The notes under the pieces were generated by a model. It worked only from the letters and a program-made list of their open reading frames with translations, searched no databases and was not told where the DNA came from. Positions 43,731 through 55,050 of a stretch of 64,000 nucleotides of DNA are shown here, piece after piece; within the stretch, counting starts at the first letter, position 1, and each line of letters opens with the position of its first letter. Made by a program: the position numbers and the translations under genes. The DNA lies in assembly GCA_032622095.1 (NCBI GenBank), contig CP136062.1:4154001-4218000 (forward strand), in the 5' to 3' direction. The DNA is from Siphonodentalium dalli (taxonomy: Eukaryota; Mollusca; Scaphopoda; Gadilida; Siphonodentaliidae).

Positions 43731-45463
43731 CCTTCTCAAAATAAGTGTCCATTTTAACGCGGTCATCAGGCGTTAACAACGCGGTCGTAACGTCAACGCA
43801 TCGAGTTTACGTTCAATGCGTTGCGTTTAGGATCAATGCAACACACGAATATTACAATCACCGCGTCGAAACGTGTACAGACGATGAATCGCATAAGTAT
43901 ATTTTATACTATTAAATTTTTGTTTATTTACGATCACATATGACTAATTTAGTGTCAATTCCCCACTCTCCGAAAACCGAAAATCACATGTCTAGGCGTT
44001 CGTTTGTTCCAAATCGGGCAATTTATTTGCAGCATTTGACTGGTGTTAGGATTTTTATGATATATATACATGTAGGTACAATGAATACGTGTATTGCACG
44101 GAGCGGTCGTGTGGTTGTGTTTCCCAATGTATGGAGTAAAACACTACGCACGAATATATTGCCATAAATGTTAGTCCAAGTCTTCTTGTACTAAAACCAG
44201 CTAAGATATTGGTATGGCCAGATGCTGGTGTTTAGTCCAAGACCGCCCCATAGCATTCCTATGACACGACTTACGCCCAGGATATGTGGCGGGAATTTGT
44301 GGTATATTTTACTCGATTTACCTAACAAATCAATACATGATGCTATATACATTGGAAAGAGTGACATCTTATGGTCATAATGGTGCATAATAATCTAACT
44401 TTCATGTTAAATTACGGATAGAATATTTCGGTTGATTGTCACCGACATCGCTGTTTTTATATTTTGTTTACGTTTTAACTGGAAGCCGAACTGTTACGAA
44501 CAACTTCGGCATAGTCCGGAGTTTGTTTTGACCGAGACGAATTTCTACAAATTCCGAACGCAGTTCGCAAGGTCAACTGAGTTCGCATACTAAACAAAAT
44601 ATGTAAACACTGCGGCAAATGTCTCTTTTCACATTAAATTACCGCTTTCAATTCACAACTGATGTGGGTTTCAGATCAAATAGCATGTCTTCTGCGGAAA
44701 ATATCCGTTTATTGTCGCAATTGTGATATTTTATTTCATATAATTGTGGTTTTATTTGAGCGGGTCACTAACGCTTAAGTCGTGTCATAGGAATGCATGG
44801 GCCTGGAACTCGGACGAAACACCAGTATCTCGCCATCATAATATCTTGGCTGGTTTTAGTACGAGAAGACTTGGACTACATACATGTCTACTACAGAACT
44901 GTTGGAAATATATGTGCATGTCCATCATTGCAAACAAAACGATGAATACATTTAATAGGCTTAGTAGCAGTAAATAAACCACAATTGACTAAAATTATGG
45001 TTTCGTAGTTGACGAAACCAGAACAACTTCGTCAACTATAATAGTTTTAAAATGCGTAGTATAACCATGACGTCTAACCCTGCACCAGAACATGTATGTC
45101 GGTCTCCGTTCAGGATGTGAATCAATTAGAACATCAATTGTCAAATATGGGAGGAGTTACAGAAAATGATGTGGTGGTAATGTGTGTGTGTGCTTTTTTA
45201 ATTTTGTATTATTTTATATAATTATTATATAGATCTCAAACAGCGTGATGCTATTATTAAAATTCATAAAAGTTTCAGATTTGATAAAATATTATGTTGA
45301 TATGAATTATGTTGCATTGACGGTTACCTCGATCGCGTTGAGAAAAATCACAACCGCGTTGGGGTAACGTTGCGGCCACGTTACGTTAACACGAGAACCA
45401 CGTTGATGGTCACTTCTCAACGCGGTTCCAACGGTCGAGAGGGACACTTATTTTGAAAAGGTC
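43731..45463. mobile_element. Non-autonomous DNA element, 1.7 kb, with inverted ends
   Basis: The left end CCTTCTCAAAATAAGTGTCC (43731-43750) is answered on the right by GGACACTTATTTTGAAAAGG (45442-45461). Inside each end lies a subterminal zone of AACGCGGT / ACCGCGTT words (43756-43875 and 45320-45435). The centre contains a second inverted repeat (44172-44880). No transposase frame is present. A clear target duplication was not found. Confidence 0.75.
44172..44880. repeat. Nested inverted repeat, arms about 105 bp
   Basis: TAGTCCAAGTCTTCTTGTAC through CCTATGACACGACTTA (44172-44270) is matched in inverse at about 44773-44880 (TAAGTCGTGTCATAGG through GAGAAGACTTGGACTA), at roughly 80-85 % by eye. 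The 500-bp middle has no coding signal, but carries TTCCGAACGCAGTTCG-like dyads. It is probably a foldback element that jumped into the larger one, or the latter's own inner arms. Confidence 0.8.
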
Positions 45464-46734
45464 TGTACCCACATCCGCAGCCATCAGTACAAAAGTATAA
45501 TGGTATAAAACGGTATATAGGATTCTTGTGGAACACTAGAAAAATAACTTCAGTGTCACTGAGAATTATTCCTGATAGTGGATATTCATGGCCATTGCAG
45601 TAAATAAATACATGTAGAGCAATTTATGGCACTGCTACATTTGAATCAGCTTTCTCAGAATTCCTAATACAATTGTCAGAAGTTTTAGTAATTTGAGTGG
45701 TGTGTGTTTCTCTAAATGTGTGGATACAATGTACTGTTCTGATATTTGGTGGGAGACATTGAGCGGTTCTGACTTTATAAACCATATCCCTCAACCTATC
45801 ACGAATAGAACCAGACAAAACTCACGCTATGCCTTTCCTCAATAGCCATTTAGAGCCATGCTTTGGGAATTGGAACAACAGAGGTTTCAGAATATTCCTA
45901 AGTATTGAGCTATACATGTGATTACACAGAGACAAGTTGTATTACCTGGAATCATGAAAAACGATTATTCGATTTTGAGGTATTGTTTTGAAGAATTTAA
46001 AATAAGTAATAAATATAAAAAGCCTCCCTCCCTCATCAAAAAATATAGACATTATTGCCTGTGAACCCGGCTTTAATGTTAATGGCCTTAGGTCAATATG
46101 TTAATTGTGGGCAAAAGAGGCTTAAAAATATATTCGCAAGAACCACTGGGTGGATTTCTTTTAAACTTGGTCTGGTGCATTATTCCACAAATTTCAACTC
46201 ATTTTGCATTTTCTAAATTCAATAACAAATTCTTCAGAAATTGTTTAATATGACACGTACAACACTGAATCAACTATGTGTTATACAAATTGACCTGCGG
46301 AAAACATTGACTTTCTAGTTATAAAATTTATTGATTTCATTTAGAAATAATGTTTTTATTTGTTTACAGTTTACGAGAATGAACAACTTTCGATTCCATT
46401 GAGTTCCCGCAAAATTTCAAGTATGGTGTTAAATATTACAACTCCGGAACAGAATGGCATTCAAAGTGATACTTCAACACATAACAGTGACGTGCGGGAT
46501 AGCACGTGATCCTCATTCGACAATAAACGCGAATTAGTCTTTGTTTCAGCGACAGAACTTCGAATAAACCGACAGTCTCTTTGGTGTTTCGTCGGCGGTG
46601 TCGGCCTTTGAAGTTTTGTTCTGAAAAACTTCGCGACTTTGCCAGTCAAACTTAGGAGAAGTTAGGCGGGCTATCAATCGCCCGCCTAAAATAGTTTTGC
46701 GTGGGCTGTAGGCCTACAAAATAGCAGCACTGGT
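45464..46734. other. Repeat-derived DNA, no gene
   Basis: 46064-46320 is related in inverse orientation to the 38.2-39.3-kb region (AGAACCACTGGGTGGATTTC here, GAAATTCCACCCAGTGGTTT there). The remainder shows nothing recognisable. The minus-strand frames at 45624-45818 and 46461-46649 have no conserved motif. Confidence 0.5.
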
Positions 46735-47280
46735 TAATGGTTGCTATGGTATATTTAATGGCCATTATTTCAAACCATTCGAAATATCATTAATGGCAAG
46801 TAAAGTAAAAATAAGTTCAACCCATTAAAATGTGGAATGTCATTAATGGCCATGAAAGTAAAAGTGCTTTTAATGGGAAATTAATGCCAATTAATAGCAA
46901 TGAAAATGCTTCTGCAAAAATTAATGGCCATGACAATTACAAAGTATTTAATGGCCATGATTTTAACGGCCATTGTTCGTTGTCCTTTAAGTGGTTTTTA
47001 ATGGGAATTAATTCCCATTAACATATGTCATCATCCATTAATTTGTTGTAATGGTCTTTACACGATACTTAATGCCCATTAACACATATTGTGTACGTGC
47101 CATTACATATTTTTTGGATTTAATGCCCATGACTAGTCCGTATTAATGGCAATTTAATGTGACTTAAAGGAAACGAATAAGAGGTTTGTTAGTGTGATTT
47201 TAATTGGGTTTTAATGGTGTTTTAATGACTTCTGATTAATTTTGAATTTAATGGGAATTTAATGGGTTGGTTTGCAGTAG
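46735..47280. repeat. Cluster of TTAATGG / CCATTAA motifs
   Basis: In about 545 bases there are roughly 25 occurrences of TAATGG or CCATTA, many as TTAATGGCCAT. One perfect 24-bp palindrome is centred at 47009/47010 (half-site TTAATGGGAATT). The spacing is irregular, 8-40 bases, so this is not a simple tandem repeat. The + frame 46830-47021 reads repeated Asn-Gly-His simply because it runs through the motif. TAATGG matches homeodomain core sites, and that link is inference. Confidence 0.8.
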
Positions 47281-49229
47281 TGTATACAGTACCAAGTTAA
47301 GTACATTAAAGCATAGTATAACGGTAAATTCGTGATGGTCATTCTTATTGTATTTCACATCAGGAATTTCGATCACCTTTCACTCGCTCTGATGGGTGTA
47401 GACTGTAGTTACTATATAGTGTCGTTATTTATTGTATCTTATTTTCTCAATAAAAGGTAAACTACCGCTACGAATGAACTTATATTTTAATTCAATACTC
47501 ATAATTCTCATTTGCAATAACAGTAATTGAAAGACACAGTAACTTTCATGAACCAACACAAATTTAGTCTCCTCTCATTATGTGCAGATCTAAATATGAT
47601 ATCATGGATATAGGAAGTACACCGTTGACAAATATTTGAAAACGGTGAATTTTTAAATATTTTCCATGCCATAAAAGTGAAGTAAAAAAAATTATAATAA
47701 CCATATGTTTGATGGTTCTTAAATAGTGTATCACAATAATCGCTTGTACCAAATTTCACAAATAAATTCCTGACAGATTTTGAGAAAATCCATTTAGAAA
47801 TACCAGAACATTTTGGTCAAACATGCATCTGACCCTTAATAAACTGTCATTAGAAGGACTTTGACTATACAAAAATAAATACAACGCAGGCATCTGCGAA
47901 AGCAGATATATAATGTAGATCAGTCCATGACTTTTATAAAAGAGCAAAAAATCCGCGTGCAGCTTTTAGATGAAATTCTTGTTATATCGATTGAACAAGC
48001 GATGTTGTGCTCACATATTGTGGCATTGCGCCTTTGCGATATATTTGCATGGATGGTATGCCAAGCAATTACCTAATCATTGGGCATTTCAATCGCTAAC
48101 CCGTCGGACAGGTATGCTTTTCCACAAAATCGGGAACAATTGTAACAATGTAATTGTGTTCTAAGCACATTATAAACACGTTCACGTGAACCCTTCAACT
48201 TACCTTTTGTGAAATGAACAGCCAACTGATAAGTTGAAAGCTTTCCGATGTGTGTTAAAAAGTTCAACTCGCGTCTCTCACTTATAAGCTGCAGTGTATC
48301 GTCTGAATCAATTATCACGAACATACACATCCCGCTCCAGTGACTGACATGTATATTTGCAAGATGAAAACATAACCGCCCATCCACAATAGGCTCATTT
48401 TCTCATTCGCGAGTTGAATAAGGTGTCCTCACATGTCATCTTAAATTACGATACGCGGTGTCATTTTCGCTATTTTGTTCTGTTTCGTTTCACGCGAACG
48501 AGTCCCGTGTGAGACTCGAGTTGGTAGAATATCTATAGTATAGGGCGTAGACGGATTAGAAATTCGTGGCATGATTTTTTTTGTGAACAGCCTATTGTGA
48601 ATGCACTTTTTCGCATATAAGTTATATTCATATCAAGAACAAGGCATTTGAAAACAAACTGAACTGATAGCAAGTTATGTTCAATTACTCAGCTTTTGTT
48701 GTACATGAGTAGGACTCAGAAATTAAATGCATATCCATCAATGATAAACATCATACAATTATACACGAAATCTACATCGTTCAATAATCATGCCATTTTA
48801 TTCTAAGCACTACGATGTGAACCCCGTATGTAAAGCCACTTCTAGTGCTGTGTGGTATTTTAATTGCTACAAAGACGGCTTCATGTGTGCGTGTTGACGT
48901 ATTACGAAGCAAACTCAAGAGTGTTTCATGCGTTAAAGTTGGTCGATAATAGGCATAATAATAATTATAAGTTATACGTTTACGCGAACTAAGTCATGAT
49001 ATACTTCTCATTTTAATTTTAATTGTTTGAATATTTTGGTTGTGGAATATACCCAACAATCTAGTAACAGACCAGTGGTTCATGTTCTATGTTCCTACAT
49101 CGCTCGGATAGTCATAATTTAAATTGAGCATATGTTTCAATTTTTTGGTTGTGGAATATACCCAACGGCAACGGCTCTATTGGACGACCCTACTGAACAT
49201 GGGCCCTACTATAACCAGACCGCACCCGA
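47281..49229. other. No gene recognised
   Basis: AT-rich DNA. TTTTGGTTGTGGAATATACCCAAC occurs twice (about 49035 and 49144), a short local duplication. Frames such as 48073-48387 (-) have no known motif and overlap frames on the other strand. Confidence 0.5.
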
Positions 49230-50890
49230 CCGTACCTGACCGCACCAGTCCGCACCGTCCGAGGGGTACGATCGAGATGGTTCGGGCACTATCGTGCAGA
49301 ATTGACCTGTATGTACCAAAGTTCCTATCCCCAAGGTGATATCTCAAGCGGAAACGGCACTGATAACCCTAACTTGTACACAACATCAAAAAAAGGCACC
49401 GACCGCACCTCTCCTATCTGTCTGACCACGGAGAGGGACATTAGAGCATGCAGCGAATACATCTCGTCAACCACGGCCGATCGGGCAAGTTGCTAGCTAC
49501 ACCGGAAGTGAATATATTAACCCATACGATGCGGTCGAATTCGCTATTCATGTACTCAAAAAACACAATAAACACCCACTGACCGTACCCCCACTCGGGA
49601 ACCGAGCAATATGGGGCATAGCCTATCGTGCAAAATATATCAGTATGTACCAAAGATCCAATCCCCAAGTCGAGAAGTCAAGCGGAAACGGCACTGTTAA
49701 CCCCTAACATTCGGCCGATTCGGCTAGGTACGCAAAATAAAACAAAAGCACTGCCCGCACCTCTCCTAACTGACTCACCACGGAAAAGGACATCATATCA
49801 TGCAGCGAATTCCGTCTGCATCCATGGCCGGGATAGTTACTAGCTATGCAGGAAGTGAATATATCAACCCATACCCTGCCATCGAATCCGCTATTCATGT
49901 ACTCAAAAACACAGAAAATAATACCCGCCGACCGTATCGCCACCAGGGGACCGACCGAGATCGGGCATGTACTATCATGCAGAATAGACCTAGCTGTACG
50001 ATCAAAGTTCCAATCGCCAAGTCGATATCTCAAACGGAAACGACACTGTTAACCCATAACTTGCGGCCGATTCCGCTATGTATCTGCTAGCTGTCTGACT
50101 AAGGGGCATCATACTTATGCAGCGATTATCCCTCTGCTTCCATGGCCGAACGAGCAAGTTACTTGCTATACCGAAAGTGAATATATTGAAACACACTCAG
50201 CAGTCGAATTTTCTATTCATGTACGCAAAAACACCGACAATAACACCGCCGACGACCGACAATAACACTCGCCGAGCGAGATGGGACATGTACTATCGTG
50301 CAGACTACAAATGCATGTACCAACGCTTATATCACCAAATCGAAATCTTTGGCTGAAACTGTCCTGTTAGACCCTAACTCGCGGCCAATTCCGCCAGCTA
50401 CATAAAATAAAAAAGGCACCGACCGCTAGCTGGCCGTCCACGGAAAGGGACATCATATGATGAATCGAATACCTCTCTGCTTCCATGGGCGATCGGGCAA
50501 GTTGTTTGCTAGACCAGAATGAATACCTTGACCCATAAACTGCGGTCGACTTTTCAATGCATGTAAGCAGAAACATAGAAAATAACACCCGTTGACCGTA
50601 CTGCCGAAGGGGACTAAGCGAGACGGGGCATGTACCATCGTGAATAATAGACCTGTATATACCAAATTTGCAATCCCCCAGTTGACATTTCAAGCGGAAA
50701 GGGTCATCATATCGTGCAGCGAATAACTTTGCATCAATAAGCGATCGGAAAAGTTGCTCGCTATAAAGAAGTGAATATGTTAACCCTTTCGCGGCGGTCG
50801 AATTCGCTATGCATGTACGCAAAACAACACAGAAATTAACGCCCGCTGACCGTACCACCACCAGGGGACCGAGCAAAATGGGGCGTGTAT
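49230..50890. repeat. Tandem array, about 340 bp x 5, GC-richer than surroundings
   Basis: GGGCATGTACTATCGTGCAGA-like anchors are at about 49287, 49615, 49967, 50286 and 50628, and a truncated one is at 50880. Each unit also has AAGTCGA-ATCTCAAGCGGAAA, ACCGACCGCACCTCTCC, GGACATCATATCATGCAGCGAATAC, TCCATGGCCGATCGGGCAAG and GTGAATATATTAACCCATA blocks. The longest frame (50367-50876, -, 169 codons) and its relative (49704-50033, -) are translations of the repeat and differ by frameshifts between units, so a real protein is unlikely. Confidence 0.9.
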
Positions 50891-50894
50891 ATAT

Positions 50895-51330
50895 GGATGT
50901 TAATATTCACAATGAATCGTTCCCATCTACATGTCAATAGCCGTGACAAATTTCATAATGGTCGGAACAAAGGTTCGAGTTGTCACCCGTGCCAACAGAT
51001 TTAGTCATGCAAAGAGCAAAATCCAAGATGGCTGGCAGCTGCCATCTTTTATGGCTGAATGACCACAAAATCACTCGTTCTCATCTACATGTCAATATTA
51101 ACATCCACGACATATTGCATGGTGATCAGACAAAAACTCCGGCCTGTAGCCCTTGCTAATGGATTGAATTTTGAAATCCAAGATGGCCGCTGGTGACCAT
51201 GTTTTGTCTTGCCATTGAATCGTTCCCATCTACATGTCAATGTCAACAGCCATTACAAATTTCATAATGATCCGACCAAAGGTACGATTTGTAGCCGTGT
51301 CAAAAGACCCCCCACTAATTGAAATTTAGT
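50895..51330 (+). repeat. Repeat with TCCAAGATGGC and ATCTACATGTCAAT words, x 3
   Basis: CATCTACATGTCAAT (50926, 51088, 51228) alternates with AAAATCCAAGATGGC-like words (51028, 51175). The same family is at 54697-55050. It is a dispersed, non-coding repeat. Confidence 0.75.
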
Positions 51331-51805
51331 TAGAAATGCAACCAAGTTGTTTACAACATTCCAATCAATTTACACGGTGTTGAGTGTTTTGCTTATTGCT
51401 CACTATTTATGTGCTGCATGCAAACAAACAGCTGATGCAAATAAAACAAATGCTTGGCTCACACAAAGCGTGTTTGACGGTTAATAATGCATTCAAAATA
51501 TGATAATTATTGTATATTATTATAATATTATTGGGGAAATTTGTTAACTGTTATTTCATAATTATAACCGAAAGCGAAGGCCATTCATACCTTAGAGGTC
51601 CACATATATAAGGAGAATCACTGAATTTAATTTTCATGCCTGCGAACCGGGACTGCATGAATCGTGGTGCGGTATACACATGAAGCGGTAACCTTACAAC
51701 CTTACCACAGAGTTGCAGGTTACTGCTGTAAAATACCCCAGTGACACCACATTACTGTAGATGTGGTCAATTACTGTAAGTAGAGCTGTATATTCAACAT
51801 GAAAA
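51331..51805. other. No gene; weak foldback relic
   Basis: The part at 51580-51650 (GGCCATTCATACCTTAGAGG, CACATATATAAGGAGAATCAC, CATGCCTGCGAACC) resembles the foldback family at 30344 and 34275. Nothing else is recognisable. Confidence 0.4.
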
Positions 51806-52190
51806 CTATGCTAATTGGATTAAAATAGTCACTGGGCATATCAATTTGGCAAATATTGTCATTGCATGACATGTTTCTGTCAAAACAGGAGTCCCCACTG
51901 TTCTAGTTGGATTAAAACAGTCAAGTGCTGGGCATATCAATTTTGCAATTATTGTCATAACATGCCATGACTGTGTCTGCCAAATTAAGGGTTCACCTCT
52001 ATGCCAATTGGATATTGAGCATATACATTCTGCACATATTGTCATAACATCTCATGTGTCTGCCAAATTTAGGGGTCCCCACTCTGCTAATTGAATTAAA
52101 ACAGTCACTGGGCACACACATTATGCACATATTGTCATAACATGTTTTGCCAAATTAGGGGGTCCCACTGTTCTAACTGGATTACATTAT
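51806..52190 (+). repeat. 93-bp satellite family, locus 1
   Basis: Four diverged units marked by GGATTAAAACAGTCACTGGGC, TTCTGCACATATTGTCATAAC and TGCCAAATTAAGGG. The same family is at 60430-60619 and 63248-64000. Confidence 0.8.
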
Positions 52191-53340
52191 ACTAATAAAG
52201 CGACGGGTGACCTTCGTTTTAGGTTATAATTTAGAAATAACATTATAAAATTATGATAATTTCTTCAAGAATATACTAATAGTATAGCATACATTAAAAA
52301 GACTGGGTCAATACATTATGTTATGCTTGACCCATAATGTAACACGTAGGGCACGATACATGTAGTCTCCCAAATATGTCAAAATTAATGTTTTCAGCGC
52401 CCTAATACAAATTTATCAGTCTCCAAATCCCTGTTTTGATTTTATTTATTGTATCTCATCATTTTGAACTAAGTTTGGCCCCAATGGACCCAGATAGAGA
52501 TCATTCTCATATTTTGAGGTACATGTAGGGCAAGTGTGGGTAAGGCATGATAAACTTGGCCTACTCGATTTTATTCACTCTATATGTGGCTAAATACTTC
52601 TAAAGAACTGTCTGAGATGTGGTTCTAAATGAATATCAAAATACTACATTATGTTATGGTGTTACCATGGCACTTAATGTGAAAGGTAGGGCAGGACTAG
52701 TCTCCCAAATATGTGCAAATGCATGTTTTCAAGAATATACTAATAGTATAGTATACATTCGAAAGATTGGGTCAATAAATTATGTTATGCTATTGCCATG
52801 GCCCATTATGTTAAAGGTAGGGCAGCATAGCCTCCCAAATTTATGTTTTCGGTCCTCTAATAAAAATTCATCAGTCTCCAAACCATGCATATTTTGAGGT
52901 ACCGATAGGGCAGGTGTTGGGTAAGGCAGGACAAACTTGACCTACTCGATTTTATTCACTCTGTATGTGGCTAAATACTTTTAAATGTACATGTATGAGA
53001 TGTGGTTCTAAATGAATTTACAAAGACTGGGTCCATACATTATGTTATGCTATTGCCATGGCCCATATTAAATGTAAACGGTAGGGCAGGTCTAGTCTCC
53101 CAAGTCTGAGAAAATTCATGTTTTCAGCCTCCAGATAAAAATTTACCAGTTTCAAAACCCCTGTTTTGATTTTAGTTATTGTATCTCATCATATTGAACT
53201 AAGTGTGGCCACAATTTACCCAGATAGAGGCCATTATCATAAATTGATGAACAAAATGCATATTTTGATGTAAAGGCAGGTGTGGGGTAAGGCAGGACAA
53301 ACTTGGCCTACTCGATTGTATTGCGACTTGCTCAAAGCTA
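52191..53340 (+). repeat. Tandem array, about 370-460 bp x 3
   Basis: GGGTCAATACATTATGTTATGC-like blocks (about 52304, 52768, 53029) and CTACTCGATTTTATTCACTCT-like blocks (about 52561, 52941, 53310) recur in order with GGTAGGGCAGG, CTCCCAAATATG and CATCAGTCTCCAAA blocks between. It is non-coding, and units have internal deletions. Confidence 0.8.
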
Positions 53341-54696
53341 CCGATATTATACACTGTACATTAAAAGGTTTGTGTGGTTTGTGGTATACCACCATACTTA
53401 TGAGTGGGCATGGCGGGTGTACGGGAGTGGGGCTTGAGTTAAATGGGCTAGCATTTTGAAAATTCAAGTGGCACCTTCATACTCCCACATACCCATAACG
53501 TCCAATGTATTACCATTAATCCATTTGACATAGAAAACTAAACACAAACACTATACATGTACAGTAAAAAGAATTTCAATTCAAAATTGTTTATGAATAT
53601 AACATGGTACAAAATGGAACAGTGGATGTTTTGGACAATTTCACCTCTACAGAATACAAACCGTTAATAAAAACATGCGTACATGTAGCTTGAAGACGAG
53701 TATGACTCGCCTCCCAGTAACATTTCATCAGGCTGTGTTCATAAAATTAAGTGAATTCACAACTCTTTGAACTCAAGATATACTGATAGTGGTTTTGAAT
53801 ATTTCAGAATTGACAGTTCAATATTTATCATTATAAATCAAATTTGGAATACAAGTAGCTTGCTTGCTGGACTTTCTCGCAATATACATGTACATGCATG
53901 TTGACTCCGAAGTGATTTCATAGTATGTCTTTTTGCTCACTTTTATTTGGCGCTGACTGTAACTCCATATTTATGGACTGTATTGTACTCATGATACACA
54001 TGTGTTTGTCACCAGAATAAGGTGGCTTTATTTGACCAGTGACTTTTTTAGAAATGAAAACATTGATTATGTGAATAACCATTGGATCAAACTTTACTTC
54101 CAACTGTTTACGCTAACTATTTCTGAATCATACATGTACATTTCAAAGATATACTCAAAATTCATCATATCATATTATTTGAAGTCATCACACAAAATTC
54201 ATCGGACGTATACATTTAGCCCAACCAAAAGAATCAGATAACTACAAATAAAGTGATCATATGCAAACCATCTGGGACGGTCGTATACCACTAATTTCTA
54301 AACCGGTAGTGCCCACAACTTCTTTTTTTGGAGGGGAGGGGGGGGGGCAAAATGGCAGGGGGAGATTATCAGGAAGGAACGTCATCTGGTGAATGATATA
54401 TTGGTCTTGGGTGAGGATGGTGGGTTTGCGGGTGGTAAGGATTGTCTCATCGCCAACTTATTGTTACCAGGCATTGGCTTGAATAAGAGCATGTACGTGT
54501 ATGGTGGGCAGTATTCATACTGGGTACCCCCATGCTGACTGATACTTACATGTGTAATTAATATGTCCAATTACAGTATACCGGTATGTAAATTCAATGA
54601 AAATGTCAATGACACTGTAGCTCAACTTGGAAAGGGAATACTTTCATGTGTTACAGTCAATAGAGTGATTAGGAATGTGGAAAGTTGAAAGGTATA
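53341..54696. other. No gene recognised
   Basis: AT-rich DNA with a G run at 54333-54347. Frames of 60-80 codons have no conserved motif. Confidence 0.5.
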
Positions 54697-55050
54697 GTTA
54701 TGCAAAGAGTAAAATCCAAGATGGCCACTGGCAGCCATGTTTTATTGCTGAATGACACCGAAATGACATCTACATGTCAATATTAACATCCATGATACAT
54801 TTCATGATGATCCGACAAAAGATACAACCTGTAGCCTGTCAAAGGATTTAATCACACAATGAGTAAAATCCAAGCTGGCTACCGGCGGCCATCTTTTGTG
54901 ACCGAATGACCACAAAATGACTCGTTCCCATCTACATGTCAGTGTCAACAGCTGTGACAAATTTCATAATGATCCGACCAAAGGTACGACCTGTAGCCCG
55001 TGCCATGCTGGTGGCCATGTTTTTTTAGCCGTATGAGCCCAAGATGAATC
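54697..55050 (+). repeat. TCCAAGATGGC repeat family, locus 2
   Basis: AAAATCCAAGATGGCCACTGG, GACATCTACATGTCAAT, TGATCCGAC(A/C)AAAG and CTGTAGCC recur two to three times at about 150-base spacing. The family is also found at 50895-51330. Confidence 0.75.

Noticed and set aside
50367-50876. 169-codon minus-strand frame as a gene
   Set aside because: It lies wholly within the 340-bp tandem array. Other units break the frame, and no domain is recognisable.
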